Assembly (NCBI GenBank): GCA_027490725.1
Contig: JAIXXN010000033.1
Span: 24,926-88,925, forward strand
Reading direction: 5' to 3'
Length of the DNA: 64,000 bases
DNA from: Oxalobacteraceae bacterium
GTDB lineage: Bacteria; Pseudomonadota; Gammaproteobacteria; Burkholderiales; Burkholderiaceae_D
Under the pieces are notes generated by a model that saw nothing but the letters and a program-made list of their open reading frames with translations, ran no database searches and was not told where the DNA came from. The translations under genes and the position numbers were made by a program. This document shows positions 53,166 through 62,368 of the stretch, piece after piece (position 1 is the stretch's first letter; each line of letters opens with the position of its first letter).

Positions 53166-54644
53166 ACGCGCTAACTGCTGGCCAGTCGGCGCAGGTCCCC
53201 AGCCGCCACCCAATGCACGGATCAGCGCAACGGTGGTAATGGCGCGGCTGCCGCGCAATTGCACCACGCTGCGCTCGGCGGCAGCCTGATTGCGCTGCGC
53301 ATCAAGCAGATCGAGGTAACTGGAACGACCGGCGTTATACAGTTTCTGCGCCAGTTCGGCCGAACGGCGTGCCGACACCAGTGCCTGCTCCAGTTGAATC
53401 ATCTGATCCGACTGTATCCGCAAACCGGCCAGATTATCTTCCACTTCGGCGAAGGCCTGCAGCACGCTCTGGCGGTAACTACCCACCGATTCTTCCAGCG
53501 CCGCTTCGGCACGGCTGATATTCGCCTGATTACGGCCACCGTCCAGCAAAGGCATCGACATCATGGCACCCAGCACCCACGAGCGGCTACTCCATTTGAA
53601 CACCTCCGCCACCGTGCCGCCGGAAGCACCGGCGGCAGCGGCATTCAGGGTCAGCGCCGGGAACATGGCCGAACGGGCCACGCCGATACGGGCGTTGGCC
53701 GCCTCCATGCTGCGCTGTGCCGCGGCGATGTCTGGACGACGCTCCAGCAAGCTCGATGGCAGACCGAGTGGCACTTCCGGTAACAGCGCGCTATCACTGA
53801 GCGGACTGGCGCCAGCCGAATAACTGGCCGCCGGCTTGCCCAGCAAGACTGCCAGCGCATGCTCGGTGCTGGCGCGCTGGCGTTGCAGGCCAATCGCTTC
53901 GGCACGGGCATTCGCCAGTTCGGTTCTGGCGCGTGCCAGATCGAATTCGCCAATATCACCCAGATCGAAGCGGCGCTGATTGACTTTAACGTTCTCTTCA
54001 CGGGTCTGCACGGTACGGTTCAGCGTTTCCAGTTCGGCGTCGGTCGACCGCAGCCGGAAATAGGTCTGCGCCACGTCAGCCTGCACCGCCAACAGCACCG
54101 AGCGGTAAGTCGCTTCCACCGAGGCAGCATCGCTACGCGCCGCACTGACATTGCTCGACACCCGCCCGAACAGATCGACTTCGTAACTGGCCGTCAGGCT
54201 GGCATTAAAGCCATTGGCCGGCGCCACCGGGGTGCCGGCTGGCAGACCGAGCGACAGGTCGGAGGCACGCTGACGCTGGGCGCCGGCACTCACGCCCACC
54301 TGCGGGATGCGATCCGCTGCAGCGATGCCGGCCACGGCACGCGCCTGCTTGACGCGCGCCGCCGCCACCGCCAGATTGGCATTGGCGCGGGTGGCATCGG
54401 CAATCAGCTCGTTGAGGGCCGGGTCCTGAAACGCCAGCCACCATTCACCGCGCGGCTGCGCTTCGGCCGGCTGCGCCGCTTGCCAGGTACTGCCGTCAGC
54501 GGCGGTACGTACGCCATGGCTTTCCTTGTAGGCGGCGGGCACCTCGATAGCCGGCTGGCGGAATTCCGGTGCAGCGCAGGCCGTCATCAGCAAGGCCGCC
54601 AGCACTGGCGCAACGCCCCGGGCAATCATGTTCAATTTAGTCAT
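53160..54644 (-). CDS. RND efflux outer-membrane lipoprotein (OprM/NodT family)
   Basis: A 494-residue outer-membrane channel of the TolC/OprM type, with an N-terminal lipid signal peptide (Cys23 in LLMTACAAP) and the two internal repeats of the family. The RND permease stop lies 1 bp before its start, so it is the last gene of the efflux unit. The start at 54644 has GGAAGC at a workable distance; the longer open frame to 54740 runs into the permease gene. Final codons are in a tandem repeat. Confidence 0.93.
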   Translation of the reverse strand: MTKLNMIARGVAPVLAALLMTACAAPEFRQPAIEVPAAYKESHGVRTAADGSTWQAAQPAEAQPRGEWWLAFQDPALNELIADATRANANLAVAAARVKQARAVAGIAAADRIPQVGVSAGAQRQRASDLSLGLPAGTPVAPANGFNASLTASYEVDLFGRVSSNVSAARSDAASVEATYRSVLLAVQADVAQTYFRLRSTDAELETLNRTVQTREENVKVNQRRFDLGDIGEFDLARARTELANARAEAIGLQRQRASTEHALAVLLGKPAASYSAGASPLSDSALLPEVPLGLPSSLLERRPDIAAAQRSMEAANARIGVARSAMFPALTLNAAAAGASGGTVAEVFKWSSRSWVLGAMMSMPLLDGGRNQANISRAEAALEESVGSYRQSVLQAFAEVEDNLAGLRIQSDQMIQLEQALVSARRSAELAQKLYNAGRSSYLDLLDAQRNQAAAERSVVQLRGSRAITTVALIRALGGGWGPAPTGQQLARQ

Positions 54645-54645
54645 T

Positions 54646-57600
54646 TCAATGCTTCCCTTCCAGTTGTTGCGCAGCCGCAGGCGGCACGGCAAGGTCTTTT
54701 TTCTTCTCGAGACGCACCGCCAGTTGACGCAGCAGCACATAGAACACCGGCGTCAGGAACAGACCAAAGAAGGTCACGCCCAGCATCCCGGAAAACACCG
54801 CCACCCCCATGGCATGGCGCATTTCGGCACCGGCACCGTGCGAGAACACCAGCGGCAGCACACCCATGATGAAGGCGATCGAGGTCATCAGAATCGGACG
54901 CAGACGCAGACGGCAGGCTTCCAGTGCCGCTTCGACGATGCTGCGCCCATGGTGTTCCAGCTCGCGGGCAAATTCGACGATCAGAATCGCGTTCTTCGAG
55001 GCCAGCCCCACCAGCACAAACAGCGCGATCTGGGTGAACACATTGTTATCACCGTGGGTCAGCTTCACGCCGATCAGGGCGCACAGAATAGACATCGGTA
55101 CGATCAGAATCACCGCCAGTGGCAAAGTCCAGCTTTCATACTGGGCCGCCAGCACCAGGAACACCAGCAGCACGCACAGCGGGAACACATAGATCATGGT
55201 GTTACCCGACAGGATGTCCTGATATACCAGCTCGGTCCATTCGTAGCCTATGCCTTTCGGCAGCACTTCATTAACGATCTTGGTCATTTCCGCCTGCGCT
55301 TCACCGGACGAAATACCGGGCGCCGGTGCACCATTGATCTCGGCAGCCACGTAGGCGTTGTAACGCTGCACCCGGTCCGGACCATAGCTGTCGGTAACCC
55401 GCATCAGCGAAGACAGCGGAATCATCTCGCCTTTGTCGTTACGCACTTTCAGCTGGGCGATATCTTCGGCACGCGAACGGAACTGCTGGTCAGCCTGCAC
55501 CCGCACCTGATAGGTACGACCGAACTGATTGAAGTCATTCACATACAGCGAACCGAGATTGATCTGCAAGGTCTGGTAAATGGTATTCAGCGGCACGCCC
55601 AGTTGCTTGGCTTTGACACGGTCAATGTCGGCAAACAGCTGCGGCACATTGATCTGATAGCTCGAGAACACGCCAGCCAGTTTCGGGTTCTGCCACGCTT
55701 TCATCTGCACCGCCTGCACGGCTTTATACAGTGCGTCGTAACCGAGGTTGTCGCGGTCTTCCAGCATCAGTTTGAAACCACCGGTCGTACCCAGACCATT
55801 CACTGGCGGCGGTGGCAGTACCATCACGAACGCACCTTCAATCGCCCCCATGCGCTTGTTGATTTCCGCGGCAATCGCTTCGGCCGTCTCGCCAGGCTTG
55901 GTGCGCTGGTCGAACGGCTTCAGACCCGTAAACACGATGCCGGCGTTCGGTGCATTGGTAAAGCCGTTGATCGACAGACCCGGGAAAGAAATCGAATTTT
56001 CCACGCCGGGGATTTCCTTGGCGATGTCCGACATCTGGCGAATCACGGCATCGGTGCGGTCCAGCGACGCTGCATCGGGCAACTGGGCGAAGCCGATCAG
56101 GTACTGCTTATCCTGCGCCGGCACAAAGCCCGGTGGCACCAGCTTGAACATGAAGCCTGCAGCCACTGCCAGCACGGCGTACACCACCAGCGACGAACCC
56201 TTGCGCTTCAACACGCCCGTCACGCCGGTTTCATAGCGCTGCGAAGCGCGGTTGAAGAAGCGGTTGAACCACTTGAAGAAGCCGCCGAACACGCCATCCA
56301 TGGCGCGGGTCAGTGCATCTTTCGGCGCATCGTGGGGCTTCAGCAGCGCAGCGGCCAGCGCTGGCGCCAGCGTCAGCGAACTGAAAGCGGAAATCACGGT
56401 CGAAATCGCGATGGTCAGCGCAAACTGTTTGTAGAACTGGCCGGACAGACCCGAGACAAACGCGATCGGCACGAACACCGCGCACAGCACCAGTGCAATG
56501 GCGATAATCGGACCACTCACCTCTTTCATCGCCTGAATGGTCGCTTCACGCGGATTCAGGCCGTCGTGAATATTACGCTCGACGTTTTCCACCACCACGA
56601 TGGCATCATCGACCACGATACCGATCGCCAGCACCAGACCAAACAGCGACAGCGTATTGATCGAGAAGCCGAAGCCCAGCATCACGGCGAAAGTACCTAC
56701 CACCGACACCGGCACGGCCAGCAGCGGAATCACCGATGCGCGCCAGGTTTGCAGGAACACGATCACTACCAGTGCCACCAGAATGATCGCTTCGATCAGG
56801 GTGTGGATGACAGAGCGGATCGATTCACGCACGAATTGGGTCGGGTCGTACACAATGCTGTATTCGACGCCTTCCGGGAAATCTTTCGACAGACGGGCCA
56901 TGGTGGCACGTACGTCAGACGACAGTTGCAGCGCATTCGCGTTAGGTGCTTCGAAAATCGGGATCGCTACCGCCGATTTATTGTTCAGCAGCGAACGCAA
57001 AGCGTAGGAGTTCGAGCCCATTTCCAGACGCGCGACATCTTTCAGCAGTGTGACCCCGCCGTTGCTATTGGTCTTCAGGACGATGTTGCCGAATTCTTCC
57101 TCCGACTGCAGACGCCCCTGGGTATTCACGGTCAGCTGGAAGTCAGCACCCTTGCTCGGGCCTTGGCCAAGCACACCGGCAGCCACCTGCACGTTCTGCT
57201 CGCGGATCGCAGTGACGATATCACTGGCGATCAGGCCACGCTGCGCCACTTTCTGCGGATCGAGCCAGACGCGCATTGCGTAATCGCCCGAACCGAACAG
57301 TTGCACCTCGCCCATGCCGGGCAGACGCGCCAGCTGGTCTTTGATGTTGAGCACCGCGTAATTACGCAGATACAGGTCGTCGTAACGGCCGTTCGGCGAA
57401 TTCAGGTGGACCACCATGGTCAGGTTGGGCGAGGACTTAACCGTGGTGACGCCGATCTGGCGCACTTCGTCCGGCAGACGTGGCAAGGCGCGCTGCACGC
57501 GGTTCTGCACCTGCGTTTCGGCCTGTTCGACGTTGGTGCCGATTTTGAAGGTAACGGTCAGCGCCAGCGCGCCATCCGAAGTGTTTTGCGAGGACATATA

Positions 57601-57834
57601 CAGCATGTTCTCGACACCGTTGATCTGCTCTTCCAGTGGCGCGGCCACGGTTTCGGCGATGATCTTCGGATTCGCGCCCGGATACTGGGCGCGCACCACC
57701 ACTGAAGGCGGCACCACGTCCGGATACTCGGAGATTGGTAGCTTGAAGATCGCAATCAGGCCCGCGACAAAAATGACGATCGACAGAACCGCCGCAAAAA
57801 TCGGCTTGTCGACAAAAAATCGGGAGATATTCAT
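54646..57834 (-). CDS. RND multidrug efflux permease (MexF-like, HAE1 family)
   Basis: A 1062-residue proton-driven inner-membrane permease with 12 helices and two large periplasmic loops. The N-terminus FFVDKPIFAAVLSIVIFVAGL and GIVVDDAIVVVENVERN (helix 4 with the proton-relay Asp pair) identify an HAE1 pump. It follows the adaptor gene by 6 bp and precedes the outer-membrane gene by 1 bp, forming a full tripartite pump. Sequence layout is MexF-like; substrates are not deducible. Confidence 0.96.
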   Translation of the reverse strand: MNISRFFVDKPIFAAVLSIVIFVAGLIAIFKLPISEYPDVVPPSVVVRAQYPGANPKIIAETVAAPLEEQINGVENMLYMSSQNTSDGALALTVTFKIGTNVEQAETQVQNRVQRALPRLPDEVRQIGVTTVKSSPNLTMVVHLNSPNGRYDDLYLRNYAVLNIKDQLARLPGMGEVQLFGSGDYAMRVWLDPQKVAQRGLIASDIVTAIREQNVQVAAGVLGQGPSKGADFQLTVNTQGRLQSEEEFGNIVLKTNSNGGVTLLKDVARLEMGSNSYALRSLLNNKSAVAIPIFEAPNANALQLSSDVRATMARLSKDFPEGVEYSIVYDPTQFVRESIRSVIHTLIEAIILVALVVIVFLQTWRASVIPLLAVPVSVVGTFAVMLGFGFSINTLSLFGLVLAIGIVVDDAIVVVENVERNIHDGLNPREATIQAMKEVSGPIIAIALVLCAVFVPIAFVSGLSGQFYKQFALTIAISTVISAFSSLTLAPALAAALLKPHDAPKDALTRAMDGVFGGFFKWFNRFFNRASQRYETGVTGVLKRKGSSLVVYAVLAVAAGFMFKLVPPGFVPAQDKQYLIGFAQLPDAASLDRTDAVIRQMSDIAKEIPGVENSISFPGLSINGFTNAPNAGIVFTGLKPFDQRTKPGETAEAIAAEINKRMGAIEGAFVMVLPPPPVNGLGTTGGFKLMLEDRDNLGYDALYKAVQAVQMKAWQNPKLAGVFSSYQINVPQLFADIDRVKAKQLGVPLNTIYQTLQINLGSLYVNDFNQFGRTYQVRVQADQQFRSRAEDIAQLKVRNDKGEMIPLSSLMRVTDSYGPDRVQRYNAYVAAEINGAPAPGISSGEAQAEMTKIVNEVLPKGIGYEWTELVYQDILSGNTMIYVFPLCVLLVFLVLAAQYESWTLPLAVILIVPMSILCALIGVKLTHGDNNVFTQIALFVLVGLASKNAILIVEFARELEHHGRSIVEAALEACRLRLRPILMTSIAFIMGVLPLVFSHGAGAEMRHAMGVAVFSGMLGVTFFGLFLTPVFYVLLRQLAVRLEKKKDLAVPPAAAQQLEGKH

Positions 57835-57840
57835 AGAGTC

Positions 57841-59037
57841 TTATTCCTTGCTAGTGCCAGTCTTGGCGACGGCGACTTTTTCCACCATGGCCACCACGTT
57901 CGGCGTAATCGGTGCGCCGGGACGGACGCGCTGCAGACCATTCACGACGATCTTCTCGCCCGGTTTCAGGCCGTCACGCACCACCCGCAGGCCGTCGACC
58001 ATCGGGCCGAGCACCACCGGACGGTATTCCGCCTTGTTGTCCTTATCCACCACGAACACGAATTTGCGATTCTGGTCGGTACTCACCGCGCGCTCGTTAA
58101 TCAGCAGCGCATTGCTGGCGTTGCCGGAGCCGGCCAGCTGCACGCGTGCGAACAGACCCGGCACCAGCACACCATCGGCATTGGCCAGCGTGGCACGCAT
58201 CCGCACCGAACCGCTACGCGCATCGAGCTGGTTGTCGACGAATTCCAACTTGCCCTCATGCGGGAAGCCTTCCTCGTTAGCCAGGCCGATGCGTACCGTG
58301 GCCGGTTTGCCCTGATGGGCCGCCGCGCCAACCCGCAGATAGGTTTCTTCATCGCCGTCAAACGAGGCGTAGATATGTTCGAGCGACACCACCGACGTCA
58401 GTACCGCCGACGCGTCAACCAGATTACCCAGCGTGATTTCCGCTTTCGATACCCGGCCATTGATGGGCGACTGCACCCGGGTGTAGCCCAGATTCAGGCG
58501 CGCAGCTTCGTGCTGCGCCTGCGCGGCGCGGGCGTCGGCGTCGAGTTGCTTGAAGATCGAAGCACGTTCGTCGTATTCACGCTGGGCGATCGCTTTATCG
58601 GCCAGCAGTTTTTCCGCACGATTCAGTTCCAGCTTTGCCAGATCGGCCTTGGCACGTGCTGAACCGGCTGCCGCTTCGGCACGATCGGCTTCCGCCTGGA
58701 ATGGTCGCGGATCGATCACGAACAGCACATCACCCTTTTTTACCTGACTGCCCGGCTTGAAGTTAATCGCCGTAATGAAGCCCGCCACGCGCGAACGGAT
58801 CTGTACCTGTTCGATCGCTTCCAGACGACCCGAAAACTGCTGGGTCTCGGTAATGGATTTCTCGACCACCACGGCGGCCGACACCGGTGGGCCACCTGCG
58901 GCCGGTGCTTCGGCAGTCTTGCCGGTCGCACTGTCGCAGCCAGACAGGCTCAGTGTGGCCAGCGTGACCAGTCCCGCCAACGCCATGGCGCCAGCCAATG
59001 GCCGGCTCATGGCGCTTACAGATTTAATGTTTTTCAT
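57841..59037 (-). CDS. RND efflux periplasmic adaptor (MexE-like)
   Basis: A 398-residue membrane-fusion protein. The lipobox SLSGC sets Cys34 as the lipidated residue. Lipoyl, hairpin and beta-barrel domains follow in the usual order (AIEQVQIRSRVAGFI early, VQSPINGRVSKAE after the hairpin). It links permease and outer-membrane channel. The upstream 157 bp separate it from the hydrolase-fold gene and hold a GC-rich hairpin. Confidence 0.95.
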   Translation of the reverse strand: MKNIKSVSAMSRPLAGAMALAGLVTLATLSLSGCDSATGKTAEAPAAGGPPVSAAVVVEKSITETQQFSGRLEAIEQVQIRSRVAGFITAINFKPGSQVKKGDVLFVIDPRPFQAEADRAEAAAGSARAKADLAKLELNRAEKLLADKAIAQREYDERASIFKQLDADARAAQAQHEAARLNLGYTRVQSPINGRVSKAEITLGNLVDASAVLTSVVSLEHIYASFDGDEETYLRVGAAAHQGKPATVRIGLANEEGFPHEGKLEFVDNQLDARSGSVRMRATLANADGVLVPGLFARVQLAGSGNASNALLINERAVSTDQNRKFVFVVDKDNKAEYRPVVLGPMVDGLRVVRDGLKPGEKIVVNGLQRVRPGAPITPNVVAMVEKVAVAKTGTSKE

Positions 59038-59136
59038 TTTTATCCCTTTTTACATGAAAATATTTAATAGAATTGGCGGCACCGGACAGCTCGTCGAAAT
59101 CTCGAGAAGTCAGCTTACGAGCGCACGGTACTAGCG

Positions 59137-59158
59137 CCCCGCTGGCAAGCCAGTGGGG
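59137..59158 (-). other. GC-rich hairpin upstream of the efflux adaptor gene
   Basis: CCCCGCTGGC (59137-59146) and GCCAGTGGGG (59149-59158) form a stem of about nine pairs (one G-T) with a tiny loop, in the gap between the hydrolase-fold gene and the adaptor. No T-run. It could attenuate, stabilise or separate the two parts of the transcript. Confidence 0.45.
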
Positions 59159-59194
59159 ACGTGTTACTTGGTACTGCAGGAGTGTTAGGCGGCG

Positions 59195-60076
59195 TTAATC
59201 TGAGGCTGGCATATCAGCCCGTTCCAGACCAGCGATAAAGCAGGCGATTTCGCCCAGTGCGTAGCGCTTGCACGCACATTCATTGCGCGCCCCGGTTTCC
59301 AGCAGGGGCGCTGGCGGCATGCGGGTGACGCTGGTCTTCACCCCGCACGCCATTAATTTGGCAGCATACTGTTCGGCTTCGTCACGCAGCGGATCGTCCT
59401 CGGTGGTCAGAATCAGCGCCGGCGGCAGGTTTTTCAAACGGCTCGATTGCAGCGGCGAGGCATACGGATGGATGCGATCAGCGGCATTCGGCAGGTAGCC
59501 GCGATATGCCGCCGCGCAGGCATCCGCCACTTCCAGTAAGTCCTGATCATGCTGCATCTCGCGCATGGAACAGGTGCTCAGTCCAGGGTCCAGCATCGGC
59601 ATGATCAGAATCTGGCCAGCCAGTGCCGGGCCACCCCGGTCACGTGCCATCAGCGTGCACACCGCTGCCAGATTGGCACCCGCTTCAATACCGGCCACGA
59701 TCAGACGTTTGCCGGTCCAGCCCAGTTTGGCCTTGTGCTTTTTCGCCCACAGCAGCACGGCGTGGGCGTCTTCGACTGCCGCCGGAAACGGCTTCACGGC
59801 GGCCAGCGTATAACTGCTGGCCAGCACCAGCGCCGTGGGATTCTCATCGGCCAGATGACGCAGGAACAGGTCGGCATCATCGAGATCGCCACCAACGAAA
59901 CCGCCGCCGTGGAAGAATACGATCAGGGTATCGCGCTTGGGCGTGGCCTCGCCCACTGCATACAGGCGCGCCGCGAGATTACCCTCGGCAGCAGCCACCT
60001 GCAGATTACGGATGGCCAGCAGCGCCGATAACTGCGGCAGCGCTTCGCCCATCACAATCCCGTATTCGGCGCTCAT
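59195..60076 (-). CDS. HSL-family alpha/beta-hydrolase fold protein lacking the catalytic Ser and His
   Basis: A 293-residue protein of the hormone-sensitive-lipase-like fold. The oxyanion motif HGGGF is at 56-60 and an acidic TTEDDPL at 225-230 stands where the catalytic Asp is expected. The nucleophile elbow reads GIEAG (129-133) instead of GDSAG, placing Glu131 where Ser should be, and the position of the catalytic His (near 254-262) contains none. It is therefore probably a non-hydrolytic binding protein. Its start overlaps the stop of a 65-residue membrane peptide (TAATG), and the pump genes follow, so it belongs to the efflux unit. Confidence 0.85.
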   Translation of the reverse strand: MSAEYGIVMGEALPQLSALLAIRNLQVAAAEGNLAARLYAVGEATPKRDTLIVFFHGGGFVGGDLDDADLFLRHLADENPTALVLASSYTLAAVKPFPAAVEDAHAVLLWAKKHKAKLGWTGKRLIVAGIEAGANLAAVCTLMARDRGGPALAGQILIMPMLDPGLSTCSMREMQHDQDLLEVADACAAAYRGYLPNAADRIHPYASPLQSSRLKNLPPALILTTEDDPLRDEAEQYAAKLMACGVKTSVTRMPPAPLLETGARNECACKRYALGEIACFIAGLERADMPASD

Positions 60077-60273
60077 TAGCCGGCCTGCCCGGTCTGAACT
60101 TGCTGGTCGGCGCTGGCCAGCGTAGCGCCAGAGGCCGCTTCAGTCAGGGCACGCACCCCACTCGCTTCGGCCTTGGCCGCCTGCGAATAGGCATCGGTAT
60201 ACACCACCGCCGCCAGTGCGACCGAGGTCAGCGCCAGAGCCAGCGTAGCGAAAATTCCATCCCGATATTTCAT
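60076..60273 (-). CDS. Small membrane or exported peptide leading the efflux operon
   Basis: A 65-residue protein with a hydrophobic segment at about 7-23 and an Ala/Ser/Gln-rich polar tail. GGGGAAG lies before the ATG, and the TAA stop overlaps the next start, both of which support real translation. No family recognised. It may be an exported or membrane-anchored partner of the hydrolase-fold protein, or a leader used for coupling. Confidence 0.65.
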   Translation of the reverse strand: MKYRDGIFATLALALTSVALAAVVYTDAYSQAAKAEASGVRALTEAASGATLASADQQVQTGQAG

Positions 60274-60364
60274 ATGCTTCCCCTTTCCTGTTGAGACTAT
60301 TCTTGAACAGTACGAGCATCTTAAACTTGATTTACAATCCGATAAATACGGGTAAATTGAATTG

Positions 60365-60386
60365 ATTGTTCAGGATCCCGAACAAT
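60365..60386. promoter_or_regulatory. Palindromic operator candidate in the LysR/efflux intergenic region
   Basis: ATTGTTC (60365-60371) and GAACAAT (60380-60386) are exact inverted repeats, and the 8-bp spacer is itself GGATCC-symmetric, giving a 22-bp near-perfect palindrome with one mismatched pair. It is 12 bp upstream of the LysR start. A possible promoter (TTTACA 60331-60336, TAAATT 60353-60358) directly precedes it. Confidence 0.55.
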
Positions 60387-60397
60387 GGGGTGAATTG

Positions 60398-61354
60398 ATG
60401 AATAAATTACAAGCCATGGAAGTGTTTGTGCAAGTGGTCGATGCCGGCGGTTTTACCCGGGCGGCCGAGCACATGCAACTTCCCAAGGCCACGGTGTCGA
60501 CCCTGATCCAGTCGCTGGAAGCAGCCTTATCGGTAAAACTACTGCACCGCACTACCCGTCAGGTCAGCGTTACAGCGGATGGCGCCGCATATTACGAGCG
60601 CTGCCTGCGCATCCTGTCGGACGTGCGCGAGGCCGAAGAATCGCTCTCGCGCACCCGTCTCAGTCCCAGCGGCCGTTTGCGGGTCGATGCCCCGACCGGG
60701 CTGGCCAGCAGCGTGCTGATCCCCGCCCTGCCCGATTTTTTCCGGCGCTATCCCGACATCCAGCTCGAACTCGGTTGCAGCGACCGCACCATCGACCTGA
60801 TCGAAGAAGGCGTCGACTGCGCCGTACGCGGCGGCGCACTGGCCGACTCCAGCCTGATTGCTCGGCGTGTCGGCATCCTCGAATTCATCACCTGCGCCGC
60901 GCCCGCGTATCTGGATCAATATGGCCGTCCCAGCCATCCGGAAGAACTGAAACGGCACCGCTGCGTGAATTATTTTTCTTCGCGCACCGGCAAAATCTTC
61001 GACTGGGACTTTGCCCGCGACGACCAGCGCATCCAGTTGCCGCTGCACGGCGTGATCGCCCTCAACGATAGCGTCGCCTACACCGCAGCGGGGCTAGCCG
61101 GTCTCGGCATCGTCCAGATGCCGAACTTCATGCTCGAGCCGATGCTCAGCGCCGGAACGCTGGAACAGATTCTCGCCGACTGGAGCTCGGACCCGCTGCC
61201 GGTCCACGTGGTGTATCCTCAGAACCGCCACCTGTCGGCCAAGGTGCGCGTATTTGTCGAATGGGTCGCCGAACTGTTTTCCAACCACCCGGGCATGCGC
61301 CTGCCGAAGATTCCCGCAGCGGCACGCCCCGCCAACTTTGAGCTCGCCTTATGA
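60398..61354 (+). CDS. LysR family regulator, divergent from the efflux operon
   Basis: A 318-residue LysR-type regulator of the AaeR/DmlR-like class with DNA-binding segment FTRAAEHMQLPKATVSTLIQSLE. The start at 60398 has GGGG at the right distance; a TTG 36 bp upstream lies in the palindrome. It is divergent from the efflux unit (124 bp between starts), a usual sign of control over it. It also overlaps the D-2-hydroxyacid dehydrogenase gene by ATGA (61351-61354) and may regulate that too. Confidence 0.93.
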   Translation: MNKLQAMEVFVQVVDAGGFTRAAEHMQLPKATVSTLIQSLEAALSVKLLHRTTRQVSVTADGAAYYERCLRILSDVREAEESLSRTRLSPSGRLRVDAPTGLASSVLIPALPDFFRRYPDIQLELGCSDRTIDLIEEGVDCAVRGGALADSSLIARRVGILEFITCAAPAYLDQYGRPSHPEELKRHRCVNYFSSRTGKIFDWDFARDDQRIQLPLHGVIALNDSVAYTAAGLAGLGIVQMPNFMLEPMLSAGTLEQILADWSSDPLPVHVVYPQNRHLSAKVRVFVEWVAELFSNHPGMRLPKIPAAARPANFELAL

Positions 61355-62322
61355 ACCAAGCCCACAGCATCGTCTTCCTCGACCGGGATAGCGTCATCGC
61401 CCGGGTGCGTGCCCCCGCCTTCGCACACCGCTGGCGCGAATATCCGCAGACCCGTGCAGCCGATGCCGTGGCCCGGCTGCGCGAGGCCGGCGCCAGCATC
61501 GCCATCACCAACAAAGTGCCACTGCGCGGCGCCGATCTGGCGCAGCTGCCGGATCTGAAAATGATCGCCGTAGCCGCCACCGGTACCGACATCATCGATC
61601 TGCCAGCCTGTCGCGAGCGCGGCATCGTGGTTTGCAACATCCGCAACTACGCGGTACACACGCTGCCAGAACACACTTTTGCCCTGATCCTCGCGCTGCG
61701 TCGCCAGCTGGTCGCCTACCGCGCCGATATCGAAGCGGGACTGTGGCAGAAGTCCGAGCGTTTCTGCCTGTTTGGCCACCCGATCAGCGATCTGGCCGGT
61801 AGCCGTTTGGGCCTGCTGGGCTATGGCGCGCTGGGTAAATCGGTAGCGCAGATAGCGCGCGCCTTCGGCATGGAGGTCATCGTGCATAATCGCTCGCCAC
61901 TAAGCGCTGCCGCCGCCGACGGCGTGCGCCAAGCGAGCTTCGATGAAGTCCTCGAGAGCTCCGACATTCTCAGCCTGCATCTGCCGCTGACGGCGCAGAC
62001 ACGCAACCTGATTAGCGCCAAAGAATTGATCCGCATGAAACGCAGCGCCCTGCTGATTAACACTGCACGCGGTGGCCTGGTCGATGAAATGGCGCTGGCG
62101 GACGCCTTGCGCGCCGGTGTGATTGGCGGTGCCGGTTTCGATGTACTGGTGCAGGAGCCGCCGCCGCCGGACAATGTGCTGCTCAATCTGCGTCTGCCCA
62201 ATTTCCTGCTGACACCCCATTCGGCATGGGCCAGTAGTCAGGCCATGCAGGTGCTGGTGGATCAGTTAATCGACAATCTGGAAGCCTGGGTTGCGGGAGC
62301 GCCGCAGAATGTGGTGAGCTGA
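61351..62322 (+). CDS. D-2-hydroxyacid dehydrogenase
   Basis: A 323-residue NAD-dependent enzyme of the glycerate/phosphoglycerate dehydrogenase family. The Rossmann motif GLLGYGALGKSVA, the catalytic Arg in INTARGGLVDE, Glu in FDVLVQEPP and His in LTPHSAW are all present. It reduces 2-ketoacids such as hydroxypyruvate or glyoxylate. The start overlaps the upstream LysR stop, so they are co-expressed. The neighbour in opposite orientation is another 2-hydroxyacid-oxidising enzyme. Confidence 0.93.
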   Translation: MNQAHSIVFLDRDSVIARVRAPAFAHRWREYPQTRAADAVARLREAGASIAITNKVPLRGADLAQLPDLKMIAVAATGTDIIDLPACRERGIVVCNIRNYAVHTLPEHTFALILALRRQLVAYRADIEAGLWQKSERFCLFGHPISDLAGSRLGLLGYGALGKSVAQIARAFGMEVIVHNRSPLSAAAADGVRQASFDEVLESSDILSLHLPLTAQTRNLISAKELIRMKRSALLINTARGGLVDEMALADALRAGVIGGAGFDVLVQEPPPPDNVLLNLRLPNFLLTPHSAWASSQAMQVLVDQLIDNLEAWVAGAPQNVVS

Positions 62323-62368
62323 GGTGGTGAGCAGCCAGCGTGACTGGCGGCGGGCTCACCGTGATGGT

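Noticed and set aside
54628..57705. Plus-strand open frame of 1025 codons opposite the RND permease
   Set aside because: Antisense to a fully conserved permease; composition typical of a shadow frame.
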